Shown piece after piece: positions 30,202 to 38,854 of a stretch of 64,000 nt of DNA. Source of the DNA: Alphaproteobacteria bacterium (GTDB lineage Bacteria; Pseudomonadota; Alphaproteobacteria; Rhizobiales; Hyphomicrobiaceae); the NCBI GenBank assembly GCA_019137195.1, contig JAGVSR010000087.1, positions 62,001-126,000 on the forward strand, in the 5' to 3' direction. Both the position numbers and the translations under genes were made by a program. Position 1 is the first letter of the stretch. Every line of letters begins with the position of its first letter. The notes below the pieces were generated by a model. It was not told where the DNA came from. It ran no database searches and saw only the letters and a list, made by a program, of their open reading frames with translations.

Positions 30202-32196
30202 GTGTCGACCATTCCGCCGAGAGCCCCGCAGCAACGCGCCCGCTGGCGCGCCCGGATCCTGGACATGCCGCGCTTCAAGAAGCGCGTCGTTCTCGCTCTC
30301 TCGGACCTTCTATTGCTCGGCTTCGCGCTATGGGCCGCGGTCTCCATCCGCCACAGCGAGTTCTTCGTGCCGAAGTCGGCGCTGTCCGCACTGCTGCTCG
30401 CGGCCGGCCCCGTCATCATTGTCGTGGTATTCGCCTACTTCAAGCTCTACCGCATCGTCACCCGCTTCCTCGGCTATCGGGGCACGCTACGCATCGTGAG
30501 CTGCGTAGGGCTCGGCATTCTATTCTGGTCGCTCCTGGTGTTCATGGCGGGCCAGCAGGGCGTGCCGCGCTCCGCCATCATTCCCTTCTGGCTCATCGGC
30601 TCGCTCCTGGTCGTCATGAGCCGCCAGATCGCCGGCATCGTTCTGCGCAGTGTCGGCATCCGGCTGCCCCACTTCTCGCGCGAGGACGAGCGCAAGAACG
30701 TGGTCATCTACGGTGCCGGCCATCTGGGCGTCGAGCTCTTGCACGCCTTGCGCCGCGCCCGCGACCGCGAGCCGGTAGCTTTCATCGATCAGAGCCCCAC
30801 CTTGCGTGGGCAGTACGTCGACGAGCTGCGCGTCTATCATCCCGAAAAGCTCGCGAGCATTATCGAGCGCTCGGATGTGAAGGAGGTGCTGGTGGCACTG
30901 CCGGGCTCCATGCGCCGTGAGCGCCGTCAGGTGCTGCAGCAGCTCGAGCAGTATCCGGTAGAGGTCAAGATTCTGCCCGCCTACGAGGACCTTGCCTCGG
31001 GCCGCGTCGGCGTCAACGACCTGCGCCCGGTCGATGTCGGCGACCTCCTCGGCCGCGACCCGGTCCAGCCGTCGCCCGAGCTGCTCGCGCGAGCCAACAA
31101 GGACAAGGCCATCCTCGTCACCGGCGCCGGCGGCTCCATCGGCTCCGAGCTCGTGCGCCAGATCGTGCGTCAGCATCCGAGCCGCATCGTGCTGCTCGAC
31201 GTCTCGGAGGCGGCGCTCTACGAGATTGACATGGAGGTCACCGAATGGGCGGCAAAGCAGCCAGAGGGTCAGCCTCGCCCCGAGGTCGTGGGCCTCATCG
31301 GCTCCGTTCTCGACAAGGGGCTCGTCGAGGACGTCCTCCGCCGCTATCGCATCGACACCATCTACCACGCCGCGGCCTACAAGCACGTGCCGATCGTGGA
31401 GCAGAACCCGGTGATCGGCATCTCGAACAACGTCTTCGGGACGCTGGTGCTGGCCGAGGCCGCGCGTGAGGCCGGCGTCGAGCGGGTGGTCTTCATTTCC
31501 ACCGACAAGGCCGTGCGCCCGACCAACGTCATGGGCGCGAGCAAGCGCCTTGCGGAGCTGGTGCTGCAGGCCGAGGCTGCGGAATGCCCGACCACCGTGT
31601 TCACCATGGTGCGCTTCGGCAACGTGCTCGACAGCTCCGGCTCGGTCGTGCGCCGTTTCAGGAAGCAGATCAAGTCGGGCGGCCCCGTCACCGTCACCCA
31701 TCCAGAGATCGAGCGCTATTTCATGTCGATCCCTGAGGCAGCCGAGCTGGTGCTGCAGGCCGGCGCCATGGCCAAGGGCGGCGAGGTGTTCGTCCTTCAC
31801 ATGGGCGACCCCGTCAAGATCGACAAGCTGGCGCGCCTGATGATCCACCTCTCCGGGCTCGAGGTTCGCGACGACCAAAACCCGGACGGCGACATCACCA
31901 TCGTCTACACCGGTCTCCGGCCCGGCGAGAAGCTATACGAGGAGCTCCTGATCGGCGCCCACACCACCGGAACCGAGCACCCGCGCATTCTGAAGTCGGA
32001 CGAGCCGTATCTGCCCCGCGCCGACCTCGAGCGCGAGCTATCGGTCCTGACCGACGCCATGACCTCCCGCGACGTCGCTGCCATCGAGGCGGTGCTGCTC
32101 CGCACGGTCGAGGGCTACAATCCGCGCGGCGACCGGGCCTTGGGCGAGACGGTCTCGCCCGCAGCCTGGGTCGCGCCGACCCGCACGCTGCACTGA
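30202..32196 (+). CDS. Membrane-bound nucleotide-sugar 4,6-dehydratase (FlaA1/WbpM/CapD-like)
   Basis: A 664-residue protein. Four N-terminal TM helices (about 25-160) are followed by a CoA-binding-like Rossmann domain with VVIYGAGHLGVELL, then an extended SDR domain: TGAGGSIGSELVRQI, DVSEAALYEIDMEV, YHAAAYKHVPIVEQNP and STDKAVRPTNVMGASKRLAE. The SMK-type catalytic set (Met in the Tyr position of SxxxxxxYxxxK) is typical of WbpM/PglF enzymes. They convert UDP-GlcNAc to the 4-keto-6-deoxy sugar, the first step toward bacillosamine or related sugars of O-antigen, capsule or exopolysaccharide. Start is GTG 30202. No glycan cluster surrounds it. Confidence 0.9.
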   Translation: MSTIPPRAPQQRARWRARILDMPRFKKRVVLALSDLLLLGFALWAAVSIRHSEFFVPKSALSALLLAAGPVIIVVVFAYFKLYRIVTRFLGYRGTLRIVSCVGLGILFWSLLVFMAGQQGVPRSAIIPFWLIGSLLVVMSRQIAGIVLRSVGIRLPHFSREDERKNVVIYGAGHLGVELLHALRRARDREPVAFIDQSPTLRGQYVDELRVYHPEKLASIIERSDVKEVLVALPGSMRRERRQVLQQLEQYPVEVKILPAYEDLASGRVGVNDLRPVDVGDLLGRDPVQPSPELLARANKDKAILVTGAGGSIGSELVRQIVRQHPSRIVLLDVSEAALYEIDMEVTEWAAKQPEGQPRPEVVGLIGSVLDKGLVEDVLRRYRIDTIYHAAAYKHVPIVEQNPVIGISNNVFGTLVLAEAAREAGVERVVFISTDKAVRPTNVMGASKRLAELVLQAEAAECPTTVFTMVRFGNVLDSSGSVVRRFRKQIKSGGPVTVTHPEIERYFMSIPEAAELVLQAGAMAKGGEVFVLHMGDPVKIDKLARLMIHLSGLEVRDDQNPDGDITIVYTGLRPGEKLYEELLIGAHTTGTEHPRILKSDEPYLPRADLERELSVLTDAMTSRDVAAIEAVLLRTVEGYNPRGDRALGETVSPAAWVAPTRTLH

Positions 32197-32282
32197 CGGC
32201 CGGGCCACCTGATCCCGGGCGTGCGAAGGATTGCGTGACCCTCTCGATTGACCACTGCCCGCGACTTCCTTATGTCACGGCG

Positions 32283-32795
32283 ATGGCTAAGCTCCCGATC
32301 ATCAAGCTTCCCGACCCGCTGCTGCGGACGACCTCGGCACCTGTCGAGCGCATCGACGCCGACCTTGTTCGCCTCGCCGACGACATGTTGGAAACAATGT
32401 ACGCGGCGCCCGGCGTGGGGCTTGCCGCCATTCAGGTGGCCGTGCCCAAGCGCCTGTTCGTGATCGATACCTCCGACGACGAGGCGAAGCCCGACCCCCG
32501 CGTTCTCATCAATCCCGAGATCGTGTCCAGGAGCGACGAGCTGCGCCTTCACGAGGAAGGCTGCCTGTCGCTGCCCGAGGTGCTGGTCGAGATCGAGCGT
32601 CCCGCCCGCATCGTCGTCCGTTATCTCGACCGCCATGGCAAGCAGCAGGAGCACGAGGCCGAGGGGCTCATGGCGACCGCGATCCAGCACGAGCTCGACC
32701 ACCTTGATGGCAAGCTCATCATCGACTTCCTCTCGCGACTGAAGCGGGACATGGTCATCCGGAAGTTCAAGAAGCTGGCCCGCAGCGAGATGTGA
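32283..32795 (+). CDS. def: Peptide deformylase
   Basis: A 170-residue metalloenzyme that removes the N-formyl group from nascent proteins. All three family motifs are present: GVGLAAIQ (44-51), EGCLSLPE with metal ligand C94, and QHELDHLDG with H136, E137 and H140. ATG 32283 (MAKLPIIKLPDPLLR) is chosen over an in-frame GTG at 32235, which would add 16 residues absent from the family. It is followed after 87 nt by fmt, the enzyme that adds the formyl group to initiator tRNA, the classical def-fmt pair. Confidence 0.96.
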   Translation: MAKLPIIKLPDPLLRTTSAPVERIDADLVRLADDMLETMYAAPGVGLAAIQVAVPKRLFVIDTSDDEAKPDPRVLINPEIVSRSDELRLHEEGCLSLPEVLVEIERPARIVVRYLDRHGKQQEHEAEGLMATAIQHELDHLDGKLIIDFLSRLKRDMVIRKFKKLARSEM

Positions 32796-32882
32796 AGCGT
32801 GGGAGCAGGACGTCGGCGGCTCCTTGGCTCCGGCTCTCAACTCCCTGTTCCGAGGTCTCAATTTCCCGGTAGTCGAGCAGCC

Positions 32883-33824
32883 ATGCCGTTGAAGATCGTA
32901 TTCATGGGTACGCCGGATTTCTCGGTAGGCGTGCTCGACGCCATCGTCGCCGCCGGCCATCAGGTCGTGGCGGTCTACAGCCAGCCGCCGCGGCCCGCCG
33001 GACGCGGCATGGCCGAGCAGAGGTCGCCCGTGCATCAAAAGGCCGAGGCGTTGGGTCTCGCCGTCCGTACGCCACGAAGCCTCAAGGGCGCGGACGAGCA
33101 GGCGTCCTTCGCGGCGCTGGCAGCCGACGTGGCCGTCGTCGTCGCATATGGTCTCATCCTGCCGCGCGCCGTTCTCGACGCACCGCGCTACGGGTGCCTC
33201 AACCTCCACGCCTCGGCTCTTCCGCGGTGGCGCGGCGCGGCTCCGATCCAGCGCGCCATTATGGCCGGCGACCGCGAGACGGCGGTCATGGTCATGAAGA
33301 TGGAGGAAGGTCTCGACACTGGCCCTGTCGCGCTTGCTGCGGGCGTTCCGATTGGCCCCGCGACGACGGCTGGCGAGCTCCACGACGCACTGGCAGAGCG
33401 CGGCGCGAAGCTCATGGTCGAAGCGCTTGCCTGCCTCGAGCAAGGAGGCCTGGCTTACACGCCGCAGCCAGCCGACGGCGTTACTTACGCGTCCAAGATC
33501 GCCAAGTCCGAGGCCCGCATCGATTTCAGGCGCCCGGCGGCGCAGGTCGTGGCCCACATTCACGGCCTGTCGCCGTTCCCGGGTGCCTGGCTCGAGATCC
33601 CGGCCAGCGGCGGCAAGGCCGAGCGCATCAAGGTTTTGCGAGCCGAGGCGGTCGCCGGCAAGGGCGAGCCCGGCACCTTCCTCGATGGACGTCTGACGAT
33701 TGCTTGCGCGGATGGCGCAGTTCGAATCGTCGAAGCACAGCGCGCCGGCAAGAAGCCGATGACGGCAGGCGAACTCCTGCGCGGCTTTGCCGTCGCCCCC
33801 GAGACCCGCGTTAATCTTGATTGA
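32883..33824 (+). CDS. fmt: Methionyl-tRNA formyltransferase
   Basis: A 313-residue enzyme using 10-formyl-THF to formylate Met-tRNAi. The N-terminus [38 protein letters not shown] is diagnostic. The catalytic site is in [40 protein letters not shown] (Asn and His; the Asp follows in [10 protein letters not shown]). The C-terminal OB-like tRNA-binding domain spans about 205-313. ATG 32883 is chosen; the frame extends upstream through intergenic sequence to 32799. Downstream is a CtrA-box-controlled small gene, then truA. Confidence 0.96.
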   Translation: MPLKIVFMGTPDFSVGVLDAIVAAGHQVVAVYSQPPRPAGRGMAEQRSPVHQKAEALGLAVRTPRSLKGADEQASFAALAADVAVVVAYGLILPRAVLDAPRYGCLNLHASALPRWRGAAPIQRAIMAGDRETAVMVMKMEEGLDTGPVALAAGVPIGPATTAGELHDALAERGAKLMVEALACLEQGGLAYTPQPADGVTYASKIAKSEARIDFRRPAAQVVAHIHGLSPFPGAWLEIPASGGKAERIKVLRAEAVAGKGEPGTFLDGRLTIACADGAVRIVEAQRAGKKPMTAGELLRGFAVAPETRVNLD

Positions 33825-33855
33825 CGATTGATGCCGCGGGCCGCCGTCCTCAGCG

Positions 33856-33871
33856 TTAAGCTTCCCTTAAC
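33856..33871 (+). promoter_or_regulatory. CtrA-type binding site (TTAA-N7-TTAAC)
   Basis: TTAAGCTTCCCTTAAC fits the full alphaproteobacterial CtrA box exactly: TTAA (33856-33859), seven bases, TTAAC (33867-33871). It lies 44 nt upstream of the ATG of the small secreted protein at 33916, a normal promoter distance. A hairpin GGCCATT-CGGC-AATGGCC (33877-33894) follows in the leader. It suggests cell-cycle control of the next gene. Confidence 0.65.
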
Positions 33872-33915
33872 GGCATGGCCATTCGGCAATGGCCGTTCCA
33901 TAAGGGAGTTCCAGT

Positions 33916-34197
33916 ATGTTGCGTATGTTGGGCACCGGAGTCCTCGCACTCGCCCTGGTGGGCCACGCGCTTCCGGCCGCGGCTCAGGAATCCTACACCA
34001 CCCGCATCGAGCCGAACGGGTTCTATGGCGCGACCGAGACCGTCGAGCACGGCGTGCGCGTGATCCGTCCGCTGCCGCCCGCTCGCCAGATCATCGTCAA
34101 TCCTGGCGGCCGCACGCCATTGAGCGTCGGAGTCTCCGACATGCGCGTCAACGAGTACGTGCCGAGCACCAACCGCTATTTCTATCCGCCATACTGA
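33916..34197 (+). CDS. Small secreted protein of unknown function under a CtrA box
   Basis: A 93-residue protein. The signal peptide (1-24, LALALVGHALPAAAQ) predicts export; the mature part is about 70 residues with ESYTTRIEPNGFYGATETVEHGVRVIRPLPP, IVNPGGRTPLSVGVSDMRVNEYVP and a C-terminal NRYFYPPY. No cysteines or TM segment. AGGGAG precedes the ATG. I do not recognise a named family. It is flanked by fmt and truA but has its own CtrA-type promoter element, so it could act at the envelope in a cell-cycle-dependent manner. Confidence 0.78.
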   Translation: MLRMLGTGVLALALVGHALPAAAQESYTTRIEPNGFYGATETVEHGVRVIRPLPPARQIIVNPGGRTPLSVGVSDMRVNEYVPSTNRYFYPPY

Positions 34198-34442
34198 TGG
34201 CGAGCGCAGTCGTTCGAGGCTTGGCTGGCTTCGGGTAGCATGCGCGCGCGGCAGGTGGGCAGTTGCGCGCAGGCGAGAGAGACATCTCGGCCGGCCGATC
34301 GCAGCTCCACTGTGCGCGGTTCTCGACCGGACGGCACGACGTCCGCGTTGCATCGGCGGCCGCGGTACGGCGTGGATTGACTTCGAGGCCGCGCTCGCCC
34401 AAAGCGAGGGCGCATCCAAGCCACCGGACCGCGGCCTTCCAC

Positions 34443-35237
34443 ATGTCCCGCTACTGCCTGACCATCGAGTACGACGGCACGCCGTTCACCGGCTGGCAGG
34501 TGCAAGCCAGGGGCGAGAGCATACAGGGCATGCTCGAGCGCGCGTTTCACGCCTTCTGCGGCGAGACGGTGAGCGTCCGTGGCGCCGGTCGCACCGACGC
34601 CGGTGTTCACGCGCTGGGTCAGGTCGCCCACGTCGCGCTGTCGAAGGACTGGGAGCCGTTCCGCGTCCGCGAGGCCGTGAACTTCCACTTGAAGCCCGCG
34701 CCCATCGTCATCCTCGATTGCGCGCTCGCAGCCCCCGATTTCGACGCCCGCTTCAGCGCAACGCGCCGGCACTACCTCTATCGTATCCTGACCCGCCGTG
34801 CCCCGCCCGCCCTCGATCGAGACCGCGTCTGGTGGCTCAATCACGCGCTCGATGTCGATGCCATGCACGAGGCGGCCAAAGCCCTTGTCGGCCGTCACGA
34901 CTTCACGACCTTCCGCGCCAGCCAGTGCCAGGCGAAATCGCCGCTGCGCACATTGGACCGCCTCGACGTCTCGCGCAGCGGCGACGAGATCCACGTCGAG
35001 GCCTCCGCCCGCTCGTTCCTGCACAACCAGGTTCGCTCCATGGTCGGCACCTTGAAGCTCGTGGGCGAGGGGAGGTGGACCCGCCGCCAAGTCGAGGAGG
35101 CACTTGCTGCCCGCGATCGTACGCGCTGCGGCGCCGTCGCACCGCCGTCTGGACTCTACCTCGTTCGAGTCGACTACGACGCACCGTCGGGCCTTGCGTC
35201 CGGGCCTGCGACCGAGGTCGCCGAGGACGACGGCTGA
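34443..35237 (+). CDS. truA: tRNA pseudouridine synthase A
   Basis: A 264-residue enzyme making pseudouridine at positions 38-40 of tRNA anticodon arms. The N-terminus [21 protein letters not shown] is canonical, the catalytic Asp is D52 in [15 protein letters not shown], and [16 protein letters not shown] and [19 protein letters not shown] finish the fold. ATG 34443 is chosen; the frame extends 60 codons upstream through intergenic sequence. The 34198-34442 stretch contains no gene that I can support. Convergent with the polyprenyl synthase gene, with stops 3 nt apart. Confidence 0.96.
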   Translation: MSRYCLTIEYDGTPFTGWQVQARGESIQGMLERAFHAFCGETVSVRGAGRTDAGVHALGQVAHVALSKDWEPFRVREAVNFHLKPAPIVILDCALAAPDFDARFSATRRHYLYRILTRRAPPALDRDRVWWLNHALDVDAMHEAAKALVGRHDFTTFRASQCQAKSPLRTLDRLDVSRSGDEIHVEASARSFLHNQVRSMVGTLKLVGEGRWTRRQVEEALAARDRTRCGAVAPPSGLYLVRVDYDAPSGLASGPATEVAEDDG

Positions 35238-35240
35238 CGC

Positions 35241-36158
35241 TCAGCTCTCGCGCTGGATCACGAACCTCGCGGCGGCCAGGAGCGTTGCAGCCTTGGCACC
35301 GAACGGCGCCAGAGCCGCGGTGGCCTCCGCCTCGGCGCGCTTGAGCTCCGCACGCGCCGCTTCGACCCCGAGGACCGAGACGAGCGTCGCCTTGCCGGCC
35401 TCCTGGTCCTTTGCCACCGCCTTGCCGACGACGGCTGCGTCTCCCTCGGCGTCGAGGAGGTCGTCGGCGATCTGGAACGCGAGCCCGATCGCGCGGCCGT
35501 AGCTGACGAGAGCCTTCCGCTCGGCGGGTCCCGCGCCCCCCACGATCGCGCCCATCTCGCACGCGGCGACCATCAGCGCACCGGTCTTCATCGCCTGCAG
35601 CCGCCGGACGTGATCGGCCGACGGGCTCGGGGGCTCGCCGCGCTTGTCGGCATCGAGGTCGAGCGCTTGTCCGCCCACCATGCCGGCGGCGCCCGCGGCC
35701 CGGCCGAGCGTGGCGACGAGTTCCACCCGCCGCTCCGGATCCGGGTGGGTAGACGGTCGCGCCAGCAGCTCGAAGGCGAGCGTCAGCAGCGCGTCGCCGG
35801 CGAGGATCGCCGTCCACTCGTCGAAGGCCTTCCATACCGTCGGCCGTCCGCGCCTCAGCGCGTCATTGTCCATCGCCGGCAGGTCGTCGTGGGCGAGCGA
35901 GTAGCAATGCACGAGCTCGAGCGCGATCGCCGCATCGAGCGCCGTCTCGGGCCTGGCTCCGAACAGCCGCGCACTTTCCATAACCAGGAGCGGACGGAAC
36001 CTCTTGCCGCCCGCAAGGGCTGCATGCCGCATGGCCGCCACAAGGCGCTCTGGGGCACGTTCCGCGGGCGCGCTGTTGCCCCATTGCGGAGCGAGAACGT
36101 CCTCGAGACGCTGATCGACGAGCTTGGCCGACTGTTTGAGACTTTGCTGGAGGGCCAT
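35241..36158 (-). CDS. ispA: Short-chain polyprenyl diphosphate synthase (farnesyl/geranylgeranyl type)
   Basis: A 305-residue isoprenoid chain elongase. The first Asp-rich motif is DDLPAMDND (D91, D92, D97), the second is FQIADDLLDAEGD (about 230-240), and GGKRFRPLLV and MKTGALMVAACEMGAIVGG complete the fold. The four-residue spacing in the first DDxxxxD and small residues before it fit the bacterial FPP synthase type. Products feed quinone, hopanoid and undecaprenyl synthesis. ATG 36158 gives MALQQSLKQSAKLVDQ; the longer frame to 36536 overlaps the divergent mtgA and is not real. Confidence 0.92.
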   Translation of the reverse strand: MALQQSLKQSAKLVDQRLEDVLAPQWGNSAPAERAPERLVAAMRHAALAGGKRFRPLLVMESARLFGARPETALDAAIALELVHCYSLAHDDLPAMDNDALRRGRPTVWKAFDEWTAILAGDALLTLAFELLARPSTHPDPERRVELVATLGRAAGAAGMVGGQALDLDADKRGEPPSPSADHVRRLQAMKTGALMVAACEMGAIVGGAGPAERKALVSYGRAIGLAFQIADDLLDAEGDAAVVGKAVAKDQEAGKATLVSVLGVEAARAELKRAEAEATAALAPFGAKAATLLAAARFVIQRES

Positions 36159-36238
36159 GCCGTCGTACCTGGAGGTGTCCGGGGTACCGGCTGATCGGCG
36201 CCCCGGGTGGTTTGCGTGGGAAGCGGGATATAGCATCC

Positions 36239-37471
36239 GTGCATGAGAATGGTGAGGAGAGGGCGTCTCCGGACGACGCGGCTGAACGGCACGTCGGCGA
36301 GCCGCCGGCCTCGGCGGTCGGATCCGCCAATGCCGGCCTGTTTCCGGTGCCCCTCGCCGCCTGGACCGACGAGCCGACGCTGACCACGGTTCCGCCGTCC
36401 GTCGCGCCGGACCAGGCCTCGGGTCCGGAACAGGGGCAGCCACACTCAGGCGAGCCCGAGATAGAGGCCGAAGCCCAGAGGTCCGGAGATGCGGGCACCG
36501 GCATGGAAAGTCGCCAGCCTGCGGCGACGGATGCACCGCAGGCTACGGTTCCACCCGAGCCGCCCGCCACCACTGGAGGATCTGCCGCACTGTCGCCGGC
36601 CGGGCCGGCGCGCGAGCCGGCCCTGGTGCCCCTCGCCGTCGCGGTCGCCGCCCCGCCGGCCGCCGTGCCGCCTGAGCCGAAGCCCCGCACGATCGTTCCC
36701 GACCCCGAGCTACAGCGCCCGTTCGAACCCGCCTCGTCGCCGCCTGCCGCCAGTCAATACGCGATCGGGCAAGGCTGGCGCCACTGGCTGGGACCGGTCC
36801 TTCGCGTCGCCGGCAAGGTGGCGATCGGTTATGCCGCCGCCGTCGGAGGCCTGATCCTGCTTTACCGGTTCGTCGATCCTCCGGCCTCGACCTTGATGGT
36901 CTTCCAGCGTGTGGCGGGACAGGAGATCCACCGCGAGTGGGTCCCACTCGAGCGCGTCTCGCCGGCGCTCATCCGCTCGGTCATCGCTGCTGAGGACGGC
37001 CGCTTCTGCTCCCATTGGGGCATCGATCTCGGGGCCATGAAGGATGCCATCGAGCGCGCCAAGGACGGCCTGCCGCGCGGCGCCAGTACCATTTCCATGC
37101 AGGTCGCCAAGAACCTGTTCCTGTGGCCGGGCAAGAGCTTCTTGAGGAAGGCCATCGAGATGCCGGTGACCCTCGCCATGGAGGTCGTCTGGCCCAAGTG
37201 GCGGATGCTCGAGATCTATTTGAACATCGCAGAATGGGGTCCCGCCATCTTTGGCGCCGAGGCGGCGTCCCAGTTCCACTTCAAGAAGCCGGCGGCGAAG
37301 CTTTCGGAGCGGGAGGCGGCCCTGCTCGCGGCCGCACTGCCGAACCCGATCGTCCGCGATGCTGGGGATCCCGGCCCCCGCACGGCGCGCAAGGCTGCCG
37401 TCATCCAGGCCCGCGCCCGTGCCGAAACCGGTGCCGCCGATTGCGTGCTTTCGACGCTGGAGAGCCGGTAG
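36239..37471 (+). CDS. mtgA: Monofunctional peptidoglycan glycosyltransferase with long N-terminal extension
   Basis: About 410 residues, against about 230 for E. coli MtgA. A cytoplasmic Pro/Ala/Glu-rich, low-complexity region of about 185 residues precedes one TM helix (AIGYAAAVGGLILLYRF). The GT51 domain follows: VIAAEDGRFCSHWGID (catalytic Glu), RGASTISMQVAKNLFLWP, RKAIEMPVTLAMEVVWPKWRMLEIYLNIAEWGPAIFGAEAAS, all motifs intact. It polymerises lipid II into glycan strands. Start is uncertain: TTG 36212, GTG 36239 (chosen) and ATG 36503 are in frame; GC at third positions indicates that the extension is coding from about 36239. Divergent from ispA. Confidence 0.88.
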   Translation: MHENGEERASPDDAAERHVGEPPASAVGSANAGLFPVPLAAWTDEPTLTTVPPSVAPDQASGPEQGQPHSGEPEIEAEAQRSGDAGTGMESRQPAATDAPQATVPPEPPATTGGSAALSPAGPAREPALVPLAVAVAAPPAAVPPEPKPRTIVPDPELQRPFEPASSPPAASQYAIGQGWRHWLGPVLRVAGKVAIGYAAAVGGLILLYRFVDPPASTLMVFQRVAGQEIHREWVPLERVSPALIRSVIAAEDGRFCSHWGIDLGAMKDAIERAKDGLPRGASTISMQVAKNLFLWPGKSFLRKAIEMPVTLAMEVVWPKWRMLEIYLNIAEWGPAIFGAEAASQFHFKKPAAKLSEREAALLAAALPNPIVRDAGDPGPRTARKAAVIQARARAETGAADCVLSTLESR

Positions 37472-37671
37472 CAAGAGGCCGGCAAGGGGGCTGGCGCCGC
37501 CCGGGGATAGTGGCTATAACGCGCCCCAACGCAGGTTCGGGATGCCGGGTCGGCGGCAGGGTTCTGCGTCTTTCAAGATGCCGTTCTTTCGCCGCCTTGT
37601 CGCATCCAACGCCCTGACCTTGAACGAATTTTGGCGCCCTACGCGGCGCCCAGGTACCATCGGAGCTGACT

Positions 37672-37857
37672 ATGGCCACGCCCAGGAAGAAAGTGACCCC
37701 CATGAAGAAGGGTCATCGCCAGTCCCATGACGCGCTGAGCGCGCCGGCCTACGTCGAGGACAAGGACAGCGGCGAGCGCCGCCGCCCCCACCACATCGAC
37801 CTCAAGACCGGCAAGTACCGCGGCCGTCAGATTCTCGAGCCGAAGTCCGAAGCGTAA
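37672..37857 (+). CDS. rpmF: 50S ribosomal protein L32
   Basis: A 61-residue protein with the alphaproteobacterial L32 pattern: [55 protein letters not shown]. It lacks the four-Cys zinc ribbon, as expected for this lineage. GAGCTGACT precedes the ATG. Located downstream of mtgA with a 200-nt gap that holds nothing I can identify; in many Rhizobiales rpmF likewise follows mtgA. Confidence 0.96.
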   Translation: MATPRKKVTPMKKGHRQSHDALSAPAYVEDKDSGERRRPHHIDLKTGKYRGRQILEPKSEA

Positions 37858-37956
37858 GCCTCCCTCCGGCACCCCTAGGGTGAAAGCTGTCGTGGCGGCG
37901 GCTGTCCGCTGGCCAGGAACGCGGCTGGCCGGCGATCGGCATTGGCTGCACGGACA

Positions 37957-38121
37957 CTAGTGTCCCGACCGCGACGCTCGTCATGTTCTAGAGCACGCTC
38001 TGATCGAACGTCGCGCTCGAAAGAAAACGAGCAAGCCATTGATCTGGTAAGGTCCAGATCCTGAGATCCGCTTGCAATCCCAGCCCCAGAATTGAAGCGG
38101 ACTTCAGAATCGCCACACTAG
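37957..38121. repeat. 165-bp structured intergenic element, copy B
   Basis: Same length as copy A (12625-12789) and gap-free against it. Ends are CTAGTGT (37957-37963) and ACACTAG (38115-38121), perfect 7-bp inverted repeats. Stem 1 is CGACCGCGACG (37966-37976) with CGTCGCGCTCG (38009-38019), 10 of 11 paired. Stem 2 is TCCGCTT (38067-38073) with AAGCGGA (38095-38101); relative to copy A an A-T pair has become T-A. An extra hairpin GATCTGG-TAAGGT-CCAGATC is at 38041-38060. No ORF. It explains half of the 349-bp gap 37858-38206; the remainder shows nothing. Confidence 0.78.
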
Positions 38122-38206
38122 CGCGACGGCGCTGGTGCGGGTAGTGATAGCCTCACCGACCTCGCTGGCGCTGTGCCGGAGGCGAACTCAACTAGGGCGG
38201 ACAACC

Positions 38207-38665
38207 ATGTCGCTGCGAGCCATCCCGATCACCGTGCTGGCGTTCATTCTCTACAACGTCATTGTGCTGTTTGCGGGAAGCCCCGCGCCGGCCGCCGACG
38301 GCACAATTCCTGACGGTGCGGCCGCCGCCCGCGCACTCCTGGCAACTGAGATCTTCAGCCTTCCCATGATGAGCGGCGCCCGCTGGGCGTTCACTTGGGG
38401 CGACCTGATCCTCATCGTTCTCCTGATCCTGCTCTTCATCGAGATCCTCAAGGCGACCTACACCTCGACCTCGTCGCTGGTCGACCACGGCCTGTCGATG
38501 CTGATCTTCATTGCCGCGCTCGTCGAGTTCCTGCTCGTGCCGCAGGCCGCCACCTCGGTCTTCTTCATGCTCCTGGTGGCGTTCCTGATCGACGTCATCG
38601 CCGGCTTCACTATCGGCATCAGGGTTGCGAAGCGCGACATCGGCTTCGGCACCGGCGATCAGTGA
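38207..38665 (+). CDS. Small integral membrane protein, unknown function
   Basis: A 152-residue protein with four hydrophobic segments: about 5-22 (ITVLAFILYNVIVLFAG), 67-85 (GDLILIVLLILLFIEILKA), 95-112 (GLSMLIFIAALVEFLLV) and 116-140 (ATSVFFMLLVAFLIDVIAGFTIGI). Polar marker segments are YTSTSSLVDHG and RVAKRDIGFG. I recognise no named family, although proteins of this layout occur in Rhizobiales. AGGGCGG lies upstream of ATG 38207; the frame extends to 38135 without coding character. A strong hairpin terminator follows, so it is monocistronic. Confidence 0.78.
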   Translation: MSLRAIPITVLAFILYNVIVLFAGSPAPAADGTIPDGAAAARALLATEIFSLPMMSGARWAFTWGDLILIVLLILLFIEILKATYTSTSSLVDHGLSMLIFIAALVEFLLVPQAATSVFFMLLVAFLIDVIAGFTIGIRVAKRDIGFGTGDQ

Positions 38666-38700
38666 CAGCCGCACGCGATCGCGTCCGATGAGCAACGTTT

Positions 38701-38735
38701 GAGGCCGGCAGCGCGCTGCCGGCCTCAACTTTTAG
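38701..38735 (+). terminator. Terminator of the small membrane protein gene
   Basis: GAGGCCGGCA (38701-38710) pairs with TGCCGGCCTC (38717-38726) around GCGCGC, a perfect palindrome overall. AACTTTTA follows. It stands 36 nt after the stop codon at 38665. Confidence 0.75.
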
Positions 38736-38854
38736 CAGTCTTCCGATAAAATCTGGGCAAAGTTTGCACTTTAACTGTTGTTAGTGGTTTGGCCGTACGA
38801 TCCCGGCAGATACCATGTTGTAGCGCTGATCGGCTCGGAGCGCGGGCATTCGAT

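Noticed and set aside
30520-31878. 452-codon frame antisense to the nucleotide-sugar dehydratase gene
   Set aside because: Sense strand carries all motifs of the dehydratase; the antisense product has none.
35241-36536. Polyprenyl synthase with 126 extra N-terminal residues
   Set aside because: The extension overlaps divergent mtgA and has no prenyltransferase character; ATG 36158 gives the family length.
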